A DNA stretch of 64,000 nucleotides, taken from positions 139,799,108-139,863,107 of the forward strand of contig CM043955.1 of assembly GCA_014529385.2 (NCBI GenBank), given 5' to 3'. The notes beneath the pieces were generated by a model. It was given only the letters and a program-made list of their open reading frames with translations, was not told the origin of the DNA and made no database searches. A program made the position numbers and the translations under genes. Positions within the stretch are counted from its first letter, which is position 1. Each line of letters opens with the position of its first letter. Source of the DNA: Adiantum capillus-veneris. Lineage: Eukaryota; Streptophyta; Polypodiopsida; Polypodiales; Pteridaceae. Below are positions 11,131 to 24,044 of this stretch, piece by piece.

Positions 11131-12269
11131 TGTTGCTAAAACTTTTTGATGCCGCTACGATGGCAAAGTGCCCAACAATAATACAGAATTGAGGATAGCA
11201 AGAGTGTCTATTTCATTTTCTGTCGACCTTGTAAATTGCTTTATATGTGAGGTATGCCGATGTGCAGGAGGGACATATTTCTAGATTGTGAGCAAAGATG
11301 TCACATTGCATGCTCCAATCTTTATACAATGCAGTAATTTCAAACCATAACCTAGCATATGGACGATAAGCTAGTTTCAAGTTGGCTGCAATTTTCTCCC
11401 TAGCTTATTAAGGATTAAACTGTAATCTTCTAGGTCTTGAAAACTTCAAACTAATACCTAGTGCGAGAGAAACAAGGACATATATAATATGCCATCAATT
11501 ATTTAGACACCTAGTATGGTATCAATTATTTAGAGCTAAAGTAATAATGCACAAGGTGAATTCATTATTGCGATACACCACATGCATTCACTACTTGTGT
11601 ATTCACTATTGTAATACATCACATGCATTGGCTAGCAATTGTATGCAAAGAATAGCGTGTGTAACTAACACGTGCAGATGTTGATCGACATCGAGTGTAT
11701 AGTTTTGAAAACGAGATCCAAACAAATCGGAGCAAAGGAAGTAATGCGAAAAATTCTGAAACAAGCAAATAGATAAAGCATGAATGAAATGCAACAATAA
11801 ATGAAGTGCTTTACTGACCTGCAATGTTGTATTGATGCTTTTCGATTTTTCAATCAATAGGCCGATATTTGAGTCAAGCTACAAAAAAGCAATGTGAATA
11901 GTTAAACATGCTACACATGGAAGGCCCTACAAAACACTAAAAACCATATACTGCAACCATGAAACGCATATTTCTTCATACCTGGCAAATCCCTTAGCAC
12001 ATAATCAATGATGTACGCGAACAAAAAGAGATAGAGAGAGGGAGAAAGGAAGAGAGAACACACGGGCGCACCTCCTAAAGCGGAGTGCTACACCGGCATG
12101 GCGAGAGAGGAGAGAGGAGAGAAGAGAAGAATAGACACAAGCATTGGGTGCAATCTCCCCCTGTGCAAGAGTGAGCATTTCCCTCTTGCACATATTTATT
12201 TATAGATTTTTTGAATGTCCAAAAAAGAGTACAAACTGGTCGGTCGGACATAAATGGCCAAAGCTCATA
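11131..12269. other. No gene seen
   Basis: AT-rich, with short frames only. I see no RNA gene or known element. The right end (12005-12193) is rich in GAGA on the plus strand. Confidence 0.5.
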
Positions 12270-13030
12270 GGAGTACTTAAATAATCAAATATATATATAT
12301 ATATATATAATGTAATATCCTTCTGCATAAATTATTATAATATGTTGATGCTTTTGCCACCTGTCAGTTGCAATAAATGGGTAAATATCAATTCCATAAC
12401 ATACCTCTCCATTGGAAAGAAATTGTCCTCAGTTGTTGCAAAGATAAGAAATCTGCAAACGATACTTGTCAAAAACAATGATTAGAAATTTGTGTCAAAA
12501 AATTAGCATATAATAAAAATAGTGAAACTAAACAACATTGCATATGCCTGTCGTCGTCATCCACATACTACCTATTCTAGTGTCCCATACCACTAGAATA
12601 GGCAGTATATGTCATACCCTGATGAATCAGGACATCATTGGTCACACTCATCATTCAATAATCAATTCTCATCAATCTCAAGTTCACTTTCATAAACCAA
12701 TTCCAATCCAAACATCTGCCAACATTACCCGTTTGAAATCCAAATTATCATCATTGTCATTATATACCTGGGTTAACAAAATCATACCAGTTACAGTGGT
12801 GGCCAGCCACTGCAGCATGATTTTGTGATAGGTGTTGCCTACAGCGGCTAATCTACACCAATAAGACGTGCTACCTAAATCGACGAATCTGCATTAATGC
12901 TACCTAAATCAGCGAATCTGCATTTGGTAGAAAAAAATTTGAAAATCCAATTTGTTGGTGTGCTGCCTAAATCGGCGAATCTATATGCTTGTGACCAACG
13001 GACTAGACATGGCATAAAAAGTGAAAAATA
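12270..13030 (+). repeat. Inverted-repeat arm L1 with reiterated subterminal motif
   Basis: Starts at GAGTACTTAAATAATCA followed by (AT)n. It matches the reverse complement of 24798-25510 almost throughout: for example TATCAATTCCATAACATACCTC near 12385, CCCATACCACTAGAATA near 12585, and GGTGGCCAGCCA near 12800. The inner end carries four copies of a motif like GCTGCCTAAATCGGCGAATC, at about 12835, 12871, 12899 and 12962. No protein is encoded. It looks like the terminal inverted repeat of a foldback or Mutator-like DNA transposon; no transposase was found. Confidence 0.7.
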
Positions 13031-15259
13031 AATGACCTGTTTGATATAAAATTGAAATAGACTGGAATGTATTAGCGATCATCGCACACCAACTGAGCTC
13101 ATGTAAGTAGCGGTATGACAAGTCATCTCAGTAAGAGTTCAATCAAAGACAATAGAACCCATGACATTAGAAACAAATGGATTTTGCAACATAATGTAAA
13201 CAAGTAAGGGAGCATCTGAAAAAATTATTGCCTGCTGCAAAGGTGTTGGGGTATCTATAGGGGTGTGAGAATATCTGCAAAAAGACTCACTTAAAAAATA
13301 TCAAATATAATGAACATCAAACCACTATTAAACTAGAGGATTCACGCATAAGGAGATGTAGTGAAGGGTGGGGAAATTTGGAGGGGCTAAGATAAGAGAA
13401 GAGATGGGATAAGCACTTGTGGTGAATTAGACAATGTTACTTTTAGGTCTAGAGATACATAGAGAGAATTTACTTATCAAGGATAATTGTAATGATGTTT
13501 CAAGAGGGGTATTATCGGAATGCATTAAGGAGTGTCATACTTGGATTTTGATATGAGAACACTGTATTTAGATTTATCTACAAAACTTTTCTAAAAACAA
13601 AAGCACTAAAAACAATTGCTTGTTATTTTAAGAAGACGTTAATAATTGCATATCAAATGCATTGACATTTGAAACGTCATTAAGGAAAAATTTGATGTAA
13701 AGTTTGTTTGCCAAGAAAAGAGAATGAAAATAGACAACTTGAAGTACAAATGAGCGGATAAGAGAGGTGTTAAATAAATTGACAGGGTGATTTGCAAGAT
13801 TGGGATGAGTAGTGGATATCAGTCTTCAGAGAAAGTGAGGCCACACTCAATGTATGAATGTTAAGATAGGTCAAAAGCAGGTCTCCTAAAGTAGTTGACC
13901 TCAAATTCGGGCGGAGAGGTAAATATCCTTCAGTAAACATAGTCTTTTGCGAAGGAGTATTTGAAACATTGGCAGGGATGTGATACATAAGCAAATAAAT
14001 GAGACTATATCAAGTAATATGTAACAAATTTTGCACTACCATTATACCATATCATGGAACAAAATAGAGCAATCAATTTGAAAATCGAATTCCATTACAT
14101 CACTATTTAATTAGAATTCTCATATAGTTATGCAAGGAATTCCCTACTGATGACAACAAGCAACAACATTCTATAATTACCCCTTTTCAATGATGTACTT
14201 TAATGGACGTTGCACTCTGTAGTTGTCTTTCATGTTCTAGTATTGAAGTTATTACTACATCTTGCTTAATCTAGCTTCTGTATGACCTATCTCCTGTTAC
14301 TTTGATTTACTCCTTTTAGTGCAAGATACTTGTTCCCATGCATGATTTTGATGCCAACTCCTTTTGCATTATATGCTTAATTTTCATTTGTTTGACTATG
14401 CCCTCATTAAACGTCATATATCTGTGTCTTTACTCACGTACTCCATTGACTTTGTACCCTAATTTTGCACTTACATTTTTTTAAACTACTTACGGTTGTG
14501 CAGGTAAATCATCCTATTTAGAAATGGCCCTCACTGTTTTCTACATACACCACCATAATGAGTCTATCTATCTAATATCCACTACTCGTCCTGGTTTAAA
14601 CTATTGTATACAAATTTTGTTTCACATCTTTGCGTCTATCACACAGAAATTTGTCTCAAATGTTGAGAAATACATTGCAAGCAAATTTAACTCAAACAAT
14701 ATAAGAACCGAAAGAGCTTCACGGTATGGAATTTGTAATGATTGTTCTCTTTCTCATTGCATTTCTCTAGTTCTCCCTTTGGTTACTAATTATTGAATAC
14801 CAACGCTCCCTCTTTGCGCACTTCACTTATTAGAGGATGCTTTGCATTGTCTTTGAAAATGTTCTCATTACTCACACGACTTTCTTATGACCTACTTACT
14901 TAATAGTCTATCGTCGCCACTGGCTGTCGCTCAAACAACCTCTATATTTCCTAGTTTGTTGATCATTTTACGTATGTATATTTCACTAATAAGTAGGATA
15001 ATTTGTCATGAAGCTCACTAACCACACCGTAAATCCCCTTATTTTATTTTTACAGTGTTACTTATCACATTCAGGTGATATTCCACTAACACTATTCTAA
15101 AAGATTCTCGACTGGCATTCTTTCTGTACCGATCCACTATCTAACCTAATCTTTTACTAAGCACTTCATTTGTTAAGTATGCTAACTCTCTTATCTACAA
15201 CTGCGACAACCTCTGGATGTGTCTACTGCTCCCATTAAAAAAGAGAACAACACAGTTAT
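13031..15259. other. Sequence between arm L1 and gypsy element 1; nothing recognised
   Basis: AT-rich, with short frames on both strands and none with a recognisable domain. If the arms belong to one DNA transposon, this is its left interior, later split by the gypsy insertion. Confidence 0.45.
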
Positions 15260-15614
15260 TGTTAGACCCTGATGCTTCAGTCGTAGTTTATTTAATTTTT
15301 ATTTGTAACCAAGGTTTAGACCTTTGAACTCTAAGGGTGTCTTTACACCTATGATGGTTAGTTTAAGTGGGATTGCTTTTAGTTGTGCAAGTTACTTCTT
15401 GGCGCATGATGGCAGTTAGGAGTCGTTAGTCGTTCTCTACTTAGAGGAGTTGAATTGTATTCAGCAGGGGCTGTAGCGTGGGTTTGCAGTAATACAGTAC
15501 GGTTCGTTTGTGTCCTTGATGTTTAGCAGTTTTCTATTGTGCAGTAAAGCTATGTTGTTTGCAATTTGCTTTGTATTTTACTACGCGTTAATGTTAGGGA
15601 AGCTAGCCCTAACA
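15260..15614 (+). repeat. 5' LTR of gypsy element 1
   Basis: 355 bp, TGTTAGACCC to CCCTAACA. The sequence just inside, CTTTGGCGATCCTGCATTTG, occupies the primer-binding position, but I cannot assign its tRNA. Confidence 0.85.
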
Positions 15615-15686
15615 CTTTGGCGATCCTGCATTTGGTTCGAATTCAGCTGAACTGTGTGGCAGTCAGGAATATAGTGTGAAACTAAT

Positions 15687-15920
15687 ATGCAAGTTGATCT
15701 TGACCACCTGAGGGAATTCTCCAATTGGGTAACCGCACAAGAAGAGTCTGAGGAATTTGCAACCAAGTTCTTGAAGGAGTTCTTCCCAAATTTGTCGGGG
15801 AAAATCAAAATTGCAGTGGCTGACAAGGTAGTTTCTTCATTTCTACCTTTTGGGGCAGGCAACTTACCTTCTTGCTACAGTCTGTATGAAAGGAAAGTGT
15901 TGGTACAGTATTTACGATAG
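15687..15920 (+). other. Small ORF in the leader of element 1
   Basis: A 77-codon frame starting MQVDLDHLREFSNW lies between the 5' LTR and gag. It is acidic and aromatic at its start and matches no domain I know. The frame differs from gag by one register and stops 17 bp before the gag ATG, so it could be a broken N-terminal part of gag or a leader peptide. Confidence 0.4.
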
Positions 15921-15937
15921 AAAAGAAGAAATCATGT

Positions 15938-17110
15938 ATGAGTGGGGCAGGACAAGAGTCCAATGTACCGCAACACTCATATGGCACATGGTTTCGACTT
16001 AGAAGAGAACTTGCAGCAAGGAGAAGACAGGAAGCAGAGTTGGGCAGTGATGGCCAAGCTGAACCTGTAAGGGGGGACACTGCAGGAGCAGGTACTGTTG
16101 GGGCTGGGACTGAACTACAAGAACTTGAACACAGGTGGCAAGGGACCCCACCTGCAAACCAACAAGGCCAACAAGCAACTCCTCCTACAGCACACCCAAT
16201 TGTGGGAACATTGGTGAATGTCTTGTTAGCTCAGACAATTTTTCAGGCAAGAAGACAATTACAGTTTACAGGAACAGGGATATCCTCTTTACCTTTTAAT
16301 CCACTTCCGGTAAGGGTACTCAAAACACTTCCAATACCTCCAATGGCTGCACCAAATCCCAAAGTGGGAGCGGCAAAGTTCAACGGGAAAAAGTCCCAAG
16401 ATGCTGACAGCCACGTTGGTCAGTTTCAAACAAGGTGGTCTGCAAGTGGATATGAGGCAATACACCTGGATGGAGTAAAGAAGGAGCATTTTGCAGTAAC
16501 ATTGCAGGGGAAAGCCATGGATTGGTTCTTGCAGTATGGTATGACTGCTTTTGCTAATTATAATGATTTGAAACAAAGACTTTTGTTAAGGTTCACGGAA
16601 GACAAAACACCTGAAGAAATTTTTAAGAAATTGAGGAAGTTAAAGCAAAAATACTTGTTGGTTGAAGATTATGCCCAAAAGTTTAGGAATTTAAACAACA
16701 GATTGGAAGTGGCACAACAGCCATCTATGGAACAATTGGGGGATTATTTTTGTAAGGGACTCAAACAGGAATACAAGAGTGCAGTAGTAGTAGGGAGACC
16801 CCCGTTAGCAAATGCACAGGATTTTACTGATTTGGTTGAGGCAGCCACCAGGGTTGAAAGAAGGTATGGAGGTAAAACTGTCTTACGGGAAAAGAAGAAG
16901 AAGAAGAAAAGTGATGACTCAGACTTTGAATCTGAAGATTCAGGGTCAGAAACTGATGATTCACATCCGGATACAGGTGTTGACACTGACAGTGATGAGG
17001 ATGAAGATTGGTCAGAAAAGAAGAAGGCAAAGAAAAAGGATAAGGAAAAGAAGAAAGATAAGTATTCTCCAAAGAAGGATAAAAAGCAGGGAAAGGATGT
17101 GGTGATGTAG
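15938..17110 (+). CDS. Gag of gypsy element 1
   Basis: 390 codons. Residues about 140-310 are a retrotransposon gag (capsid-like) domain, with the typical GKAMDWF and DYAQKFRNL blocks. A Lys-rich and Asp/Glu-rich tail follows (about 315-390). The capsid would package element RNA in cytoplasmic particles. A frameshift near 17095 separates it from the zinc-knuckle region, which continues in another frame at 17098 and so was probably part of the same polyprotein. Confidence 0.8.
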   Translation: MSGAGQESNVPQHSYGTWFRLRRELAARRRQEAELGSDGQAEPVRGDTAGAGTVGAGTELQELEHRWQGTPPANQQGQQATPPTAHPIVGTLVNVLLAQTIFQARRQLQFTGTGISSLPFNPLPVRVLKTLPIPPMAAPNPKVGAAKFNGKKSQDADSHVGQFQTRWSASGYEAIHLDGVKKEHFAVTLQGKAMDWFLQYGMTAFANYNDLKQRLLLRFTEDKTPEEIFKKLRKLKQKYLLVEDYAQKFRNLNNRLEVAQQPSMEQLGDYFCKGLKQEYKSAVVVGRPPLANAQDFTDLVEAATRVERRYGGKTVLREKKKKKKSDDSDFESEDSGSETDDSHPDTGVDTDSDEDEDWSEKKKAKKKDKEKKKDKYSPKKDKKQGKDVVM

Positions 17111-17600
17111 TCAATAAAATTATTCATGCTAAATTACAAACTCTGGGCATGAACCAGTTTGGCATGTCAGAGAAACCATATTGTCAGGTATGTCAAAGAT
17201 TTGGACGTGACTATGATGGTTGTTTTTACAACCCGGATTTCAGGGGAAGAAGACTTGAGTACATTACTCAAAAGATGAGGGAGGCCGCTGCGAGCATGAT
17301 TGCCCCTCAAGGTCCTAATCAAAGATATCACTGACGTGCACCTCAAAGACGGTTTCAAAATCCAAATAATTGGGGATATCAAAATAGGAATCATAATAAT
17401 ATGCCACAGTCACCATGCAATTATTGTGGAGTCATGGGTCATCGACAAGGACCTGACTGTGAACTTTGGTGCCGACCTCGGAATGATAGAGGAATCCCTA
17501 TCATCAGGTGCAACAATAACAATAATAATTGACCTCTAGAACAGAATCCACCACTTCCACCTCAACAGCAAAGACCTCCGGGTCAGACTAAATTAAGTAA
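17098..17600 (+). pseudogene. Nucleocapsid zinc-knuckle region of element 1
   Basis: Frame 1 gives C-x2-C in KPYCQVCQRF (near 17180) and a CCHC-like CNYCGVMGHRQGPDC, spacing C-x2-C-x4-H-x5-C, at 17415-17460, then an Asn run. Two TGA stops (17332-17334 and 17530-17532) interrupt an otherwise open frame. It would bind element RNA. Confidence 0.7.
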
Positions 17601-17632
17601 TATTGGAGGAATGGACTAAAGAGGCAGAATGG

Positions 17633-18600
17633 ATTGAAGAAAAGGTAGAAGCTGTCAAAACATAACAACAAACTGATGAGCAGGTACAGGAGACCAAATT
17701 TGCTCAGGCAACACCTAAGCATCACAATTCAGATTGTACAGCCTACATCCTCATTGAGGATATTCTAGAAACCAGTGGGTGCACTGATGCGATGGTGATC
17801 ACCAGGGCAAAGGCCAAGGTGGGAACCTCCACCTTGGAAGAAGTAGACAACCCGAACAGTTTGAGTTGGAAAGATCAAAAATCAATAAGGACAGGGGCAC
17901 TCAAAGAAGTGCAAACCTCTCAAAGCGGGGGTGTACCACCTGAGGAATGGAATTTTGCTATAAGAACCTTGGATGACCAAGGGAGACGAAATTTAGATCG
18001 TAGTCAAACTGAACTTCCAGAATAGGTTGTGAGTGATGACTTTTATGAAGCATTGTTGTCAGCTCCAATGAGCATCACAGTGAAGCAAATGTTGAGGTTG
18101 GTACCTACATTTTCGCAACAATTGTTGAAAAGGCTTACTAGAGAAGTGGCAGGAAAGAATCAAGAAACTGGAATGGACCCTGAGGACACTATTTGTGGTG
18201 AAACATAAGAAGTTCAACCTTTGGATGTTGATTACAAGGTACCCGTAGTTGGGGCTTCCATTGGAAAAGTGTTTTTCCTAGGCGTACTCTTGGATGGGGG
18301 GTCAGGAGTTAATATTCTACCAGAGTCAACCTGCAAACTTTTGAATCTTTTGAAGTGGATCCAACTCCTTTTTAGGTTAAAATGGCAAACCAGAGGCGGG
18401 TTCAACTTTTGGGCATTTTGAGAAATTTGAAGATCTCAGTGGTGGGACTGTAATTTGTAGCCAACTTTGTAGTACTCAGGTTGGAGGAATCTATTTGTTC
18501 TTATCCAATCATGTTGGGAAGACCATGGTTAAGAGCAGCAAGAGTAAAGCAGTTATGGGGAGCAGACTCCATTGTGATCAAAAGGGGTAAGAAGAAAGTT
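17633..18600 (+). pseudogene. Linker and aspartic protease (retropepsin) of element 1, active site DGGS
   Basis: Frame 2 from 17633 runs through a polar linker to VLLDGGSGVNILPEST at about 18285-18335, the flap-side start of a retropepsin. After a frameshift near 18350, frame 1 continues to IMLGRPWLRA at about 18508, the conserved LGRPW end. The catalytic triplet reads Asp-Gly-Gly at 18293-18301, not Asp-Thr-Gly or Asp-Ser-Gly. Stops at 17663 (TAA), 18023 (TAG), 18206 (TAA) and 18451 (TAA) break it. Role in the family: cutting the Gag-Pol polyprotein. Confidence 0.75.
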
Positions 18601-20690
18601 AGAATGCAAATGGATGCCAAAAAGGTAATCCCACTAGGTTTTAGGGCATTGCATGCAGAAGGACTGAACATGGTAGAAGAAATTGGAGAGGATATTGAGG
18701 AAGAATTTCTTAGAACCAATTCATCAGTGGTACCTATCTTTGAAGTGGATGTGCAAAAGATAGCCACTAAGCATGTTTTACAGCATGAGGATGATGGGCT
18801 AAAGTTCTTGACTTAGGAAGCAGTTATTGCTCAGGGTAAGCAGTCACCTACCAAAATGGGTAATGAGTTATTGAAGAATTTGCAAACTAAAAGCAAAGAA
18901 GAATTGGAAGCCATTGAAGTGGTAAAGCAGGCAGAAAGAGTATTTGAGCATCAAATGAAAAGGACTCCAAGAGTTACTCAGGATGAATTGCAGAAACTGA
19001 ACCTGAACACTGAGGAGGAACCACAAACAATAAAGGTTTCAGCAGAACTAGATGAGGAGTTTAAGCAGAAACTCAAGCAGTTGTTGTTGTAATTCAAAGA
19101 TGTTTTTGCATGGAAATATACTTATATGAAGGAGTAGATGCTAGCTTTTGCCTACTTGAAAGCATATGCAGTTCTAGTTGTACAACGATACAGGATGAAT
19201 CCTAACTATGCCAAACAGGTTAAAGAGGAAATCGACAAACTGTTGGCTGTGGGTTTCATTTACCCATTGGATGAGGTTACTTGGTTGTCGCCAATTGTTA
19301 TTGTTCCAAAGAAGAATGGCAAGATCAGGGTCTGTGTAGATTATAGGAAACTGAATGCTGCTGCAGTAACTGGTCCATTTCCTTTACCTTTTTGTGATAC
19401 ATTACTGAATGCAGTAGCAGGACATGAGCTTTACAGTTTCTTGGATGGTTTTAGTGGATACAACCAAATTTTAATGGCACTTGAAGACAAAGAGAAAACA
19501 ACCTTTATGATTGAATGGGGAGTTTATGCCAGTAATGTGATGACATTTGGCTTGAAAAGTGCTCCACCAACATTTAAGAAAGTAGTTCAGCGTGTATTTG
19601 AAGAATACCTTACAACATTTATGAGGGTTTTCTTGGATGATTTTAGTGTTTTTGGAAAGAAATAGGAGCATTTAGAGCACTTGAAGTTATGTTTTCAGAA
19701 ATGCTGGGAATTTTGGATGCCACTGAATCCAGCCAAGTGTGCTTTTGCAGTTCAAAGAGGAGTTCTCCTGGGACATGTCAGTTCTAAAGAAGGAGTGTCT
19801 ATAGATCCAAGTAAGGTAACAACAATCAATAAAGCACCGGAACCAAAAAACATTAAGCAATTAGGAAGATTTTTGGATGAAGTGAAATGGCATAACCAAT
19901 TTTTGAGATATTTGGCACATGTTTGTACACCACTAACCAAACTTACAAAGAAAGATGCAATTTTTGAATGGGGAGAAGAGTAAGGCAGAGCATTTAGGAT
20001 ATTAAAAAAGATGCTGACTGTAGCACCTATTTTGATTGTTCCTGATTGGAATTTACCATTCCATATCTTTGTAGATGCATCTCATGTGATAGTGGGTGCA
20101 ACATTGATGTAGGAAACAAGTAGAGGTTGGTTCATACCAATTTACTATGCCAGCAGGGTATTGACACCTGCAGAGAAGAATTATTCAGTGGACTGAGAGA
20201 GAATGCTTGGGAATGATCTATGCATTGCAGAAATTTAGACATTACCTTTTGGCCAATAGGATAATTTTCCATGTAGATCATCAGGCTCTTATTTATTTGG
20301 TGAATAAACTACTTTTGTCTGGAAGGTTGGCCAGATGGATACAGCTATTGCAGGAATTTGACTATGTGGTCATACATACTCCTAGACGACTTCATGTCTT
20401 GGCTGATTATCTTAGGAGGTTGGAAATTGGTGAAGCTGATTCCTCAGGAGTACCTGACCAATTACTTAATGCAGATCTGTTTTTAGTTCAGGTGACTAAC
20501 CAATCAGAGAATTGGTATGAAGATATGTTTCAGTTTTTGACTGAAGGAGTGTTACCTGAATCTATGACCAAAGATCACAGGAAGAGGATGGCATTGAGAA
20601 GTAAACCATTTACAGTTATTGTAGGACTTTTATATAAGAGGGGCATTGATCAGGTGATAAGGAGATGTGTGCCATGTTTGAGCAAAAAGT
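18601..20690 (+). pseudogene. Reverse transcriptase and RNase H of element 1
   Basis: Frame 1 stays open except for stops at 18814 (TAG), 19090 (TAA), 19135 (TAG), 19663 (TAG), 19981 (TAA) and 20110 (TAG), with no frameshift for about 1.6 kb. RT blocks are FKDVFAWKY (19093), VPKKNGKIRVCVDYRKLN (about 19305-19360), FLDGFSGYNQI, FGLKSAPPTF, and the catalytic FLDDF near 19632 in place of the usual YxDD. RNase H follows with IFVDAS (near 20070). After a 2-bp frameshift near 20190 come RECLGMIYALQKFRHYL, HVDHQALIYLVNK and DYLRRLE. The RNase H catalytic Asp and Glu positions are recognisable. Confidence 0.85.
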
Positions 20691-21746
20691 AGTTTTGGCA
20701 GAAGCACATGCAGGGAATGCAGGAGGCCACTTCTCAGGAGAGAGATTATTGCAAGGAAAGTTTTTCAAGCAGGACTCTGGTGGCCAACAACGATTAGGGA
20801 TGCTTAAGAGTTCAGTAAAAACTGTTTGTTGTGTCAAAGAGATGGCAAGCCATTGGATGTGGATAGAATGCCATTGCAACCTATTTTGCCTTTGGAACCA
20901 TTCCAAAAATGGGGATTGGATTTTGTTGGTCCAATCAAACCACCTGCTAGATTTACACAAAACAGGTATATCTTGGTTGCAACTGACTATAGTACAAAGT
21001 GGGTAGAGACAGTGGCTTTAAGAGACAATAAAGCAAAAAGTGTAGCAAAGTTTTTGTATAGAAACATTATGACCAGGTTTGGTTGTCCCATTGAGCTAGT
21101 TTTTGATCAGGGAGGACATTTTATTAACAAAGTAATCAGTAAACTGACTGAGCTGCATATGATTTTGCATAAGAAGTCAACAGTGTACTATGCACAGGCC
21201 AATGGACAAGCGGAAAGTACCAACAAGATTTTGGTCAGAATTATCAGGAAGTTGGTCAATCAACACAGGACAGATTGGGATGAAAAATTGGATTCTGCAC
21301 TATGGGCTTTTAGAACAACATACAAAGTTACTACTAGAATGACACCATTCAAGTTAGTGTATGGGTTGGAAGCAGTGGTACCCATGGAATTTATAGTGCC
21401 AAGTCTAAGGGTTGCATTTCAGAGAAAGTTGTCTCCTGAAGACTCAGTCAATTTTTACAGGAAAGAGGCTTTACTAAGGCTGGAAGAGGATATAATCCAT
21501 AGCCAGTATATTGCTGGCATTATCCAACAAAGGAGAGAAGCTTGGATTAACAAAAATATTAAATTCATTTTTTTTTCTCCAGGTGATTGCGTACCGGTTT
21601 ATAACATTAAATTGGCCCTGAGACCAGGTAAACTCAAACTCAGGTATGTGGGGCCATCCCAGATTGTAAAATCAGTGGGGCCCAATACTTTTTTATTGTG
21701 TGATCAGGAGAGTACAATTATTAAAAAACCTATCAACGGATTCTGA
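20665..21746 (+). pseudogene. Integrase of element 1
   Basis: The N-terminal zinc region is scrambled by frameshifts near 20690-20830 (AEAHAGNAGGHFS remains). From 20826 a 306-codon frame holds CQRDGKPLD, KWGLDFVGPI, the first catalytic Asp in VATDYSTKW, the second in LVFDQGGHFI, and the Glu in NGQAESTNK. The WAFRTTYK and VYGLEAVVP blocks and a C-terminal PGDCVPVYN/YVGPSQIVKSVG DNA-binding module follow. The D-D-E triad is present, so the core looks intact although the polyprotein is not. No chromodomain is seen. Confidence 0.85.
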
Positions 21747-21761
21747 CTTAAACCATTTTTT

Positions 21762-23770
21762 GTGCAAAGGTTCGGGAATCAAGGGGAAAGTCTTACAAAT
21801 GATGATTTTTTGACGGTGACTAGCTATGCATGTGAAAAGGTAGCGCGCAATCACAACCTGAGGTACAACCCATTCTTGCGTTTTACGACGGGGCTGAGGA
21901 TGTTGACAGTTCGCAACTCCTCTACGAGTGTTGGCCCGGATGCAAGAGCTGATAATGAAATTCTTGCTACGTTAAGAAGCTCTGCAAGAAAGACTCGCTT
22001 TCAAGGCCCGATGGTGCAAGACCCAAGCTCTGATGATGAACCAGAGATGGTAACCCCTATCCGCATGGTACAACCAAAGAGGAAGCTATCTCCGAATACA
22101 CGTTTCTTGATTTCAGGTACGACCTGGATAATAATGAAGTAAACAATGAATGGCTTAGAAAAATTGGTCTCCTTAATTTTTCAAGACTCCCATGGGCGAG
22201 TTGGAGAAACATTCACATGGTCACAGTTTATTGAAGCAACTGTAGTAAAATGATGGACAGATTTTCAGGGAAGACGATTTGACCGAAGAGTTAGTAGCTA
22301 GGGTGTTTGACCTCTCTATTACAGAAGATAATGAGTTCAGCAAGGCTACTGAGAAAGATGTGACTAGAGCTTTTGGTCCATCTCAGGGGGAAAGGCATTA
22401 TTACCAACTGTCAGGAATGAAGAATGTAGTTAGGTTGTAGCAAGTCAGGTGGTTTATTGAACGGGTCTTTTTGTTGGTAAAGTCTGAGTACATCAGCAGG
22501 GAGAATTATGGCATAGCTGTAGAAAGTGGTAGACACATGGGGTGGGCTAATATTTTGTTTGCTAGGATGAAATTTGAAATTTAGACAAAGCAAAGAAGGA
22601 AGGATAGGAAAACTGAGGTTGGGCCTTATCTTGCTGTTGTGTTTCAATATGTCAACAACAAAAGCATTTTGCAGGGGATACATAGCCAAATTTCACCACA
22701 GGTAACTGAAAACGTGGGCTCTTCAATAAGAAGAGAGAAAAGACAGAAATTGTTCTTGGCCCACATATCTGTGTAGATAGATAAAGACATTCAGGATCTT
22801 TTCTCTACAAATTACTCTAAACAAGAATCTTTGGATGCAGTAAAAGATAAGATGGATAAAGAGTTTGGAGATTTATTTTCAGATACTTCAGCAGGTGTGC
22901 CTGAAAAGCCTGTGATACCTGCAACTGTCAAAACAGGTTTTAAGATCAGGAGACTTCATAAGTTGTCAAAGCAACAGCCTCTAGCTACATTTGCAGATCC
23001 TATTTTGGAGAGACCTGCAATTTCTAAAGCTAAGTTTTCTAATGTCTCTTTTACTGAAGTGCAAACTGCACTAAATTTGGTTAAAGAGTATGTGGAGTAG
23101 CAGTCTCTAGATCTCATATTTTATAGCAGAGAGAATGATAGCCTTCAAATTGAACTTAAGCAGGTCAAGCAAGTGGCTTTAAAGGACAAGAAAGCACAGA
23201 ATGAGATAGAGTTTTTGGCTAAAAAGGTCCAGGATTTAACTTAAGTTCAGGAACTAATGACACAGGAATTGGATTCTTACAAGCAGGTAGTGTCAGTCAG
23301 AGAAAAGACTTCAGCAAGAATTTCTAAATGGAAGGAGGAGTGGTTCCAAGTACATGTCTACTGTTAATGCATCTTTGGAGAGTAGCAACAGAGTATTGTT
23401 AAGTAGGGTTGCAGCTTGTAGAAAAGTGGAGGAAAAGATCAGACACATGTCAGAAGAAGAGTTGGATATAGAAGGCTGGTATGTCAGTTCAAGAGATATT
23501 GAGAAAATCAAGAGTGAGGTCATGGAGTATATGAAAGGAGTGTGGGAGCAGATTAAAATTAAAATGTATGATGTGGTAAGTAAACCATACCGGGCTTTTG
23601 CAGAGGAGGAATTCAAGGAGGAAATTTTTCTTTTACAGAGACAATTAGCTGATTTGAAGAAGCAAAATGCAGAATTGCAACAGAAGATGCAAATTCATAT
23701 GGAAATGGATACTGCAGTAGTTGAGCCAATTGAGTCTACAATTGAAGTGGAAGCTAGAGATACAGTTTAG
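21762..23770 (+). pseudogene. Extra ORF region downstream of pol in element 1, coiled-coil at its end
   Basis: About 2 kb of decayed coding sequence lies between integrase and the 3' LTR. Frame 3 runs 21762-22142. Frame 1 runs about 22270-23340, closed only by TAG at 22438, 22582, 22774 and 23098 and TAA at 23242. Frame 2 runs 23354-23770, ending in a Glu/Lys/Gln-rich coiled coil (LLQRQLADLKKQNAELQQKM). No membrane segment, signal peptide or known env-like domain is visible. The position is that of the env-like ORF of Athila-type elements. Continuous Gln-compatible stops argue that it was once one long ORF. Confidence 0.6.
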
Positions 23771-24044
23771 TTGTCAATTCAGGAACAGTTCATGGATCAG
23801 TTCAGGAAGCAGGTCAAACTGTACTTTCAGTTTCAGTTATACAAGTTGATAACAAAGAGGATCGGGAGAACATGGAGGAACTTTTGCTGAAAAGTGTTGA
23901 GGCAATGTCCGAAGATCCAGGTATTGATGCTACATTACTTGAAGTTTCTCAGGACATGGAGGACAAGTCAGGGAATTGACACTAACAACGGATATTGTGG
24001 GTTCTTACAATGTTTTGCAAAGATTGCCCATCGGATGTGCCAGG

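Noticed and set aside
17663-23244. Altered genetic code in which TAA and TAG mean Gln
   Set aside because: Ordinary CAA and CAG codons are abundant in the same frames, element 3 also has TGA stops at Arg positions, and the host gene is an ordinary plant gene. Mutation explains the pattern more simply.
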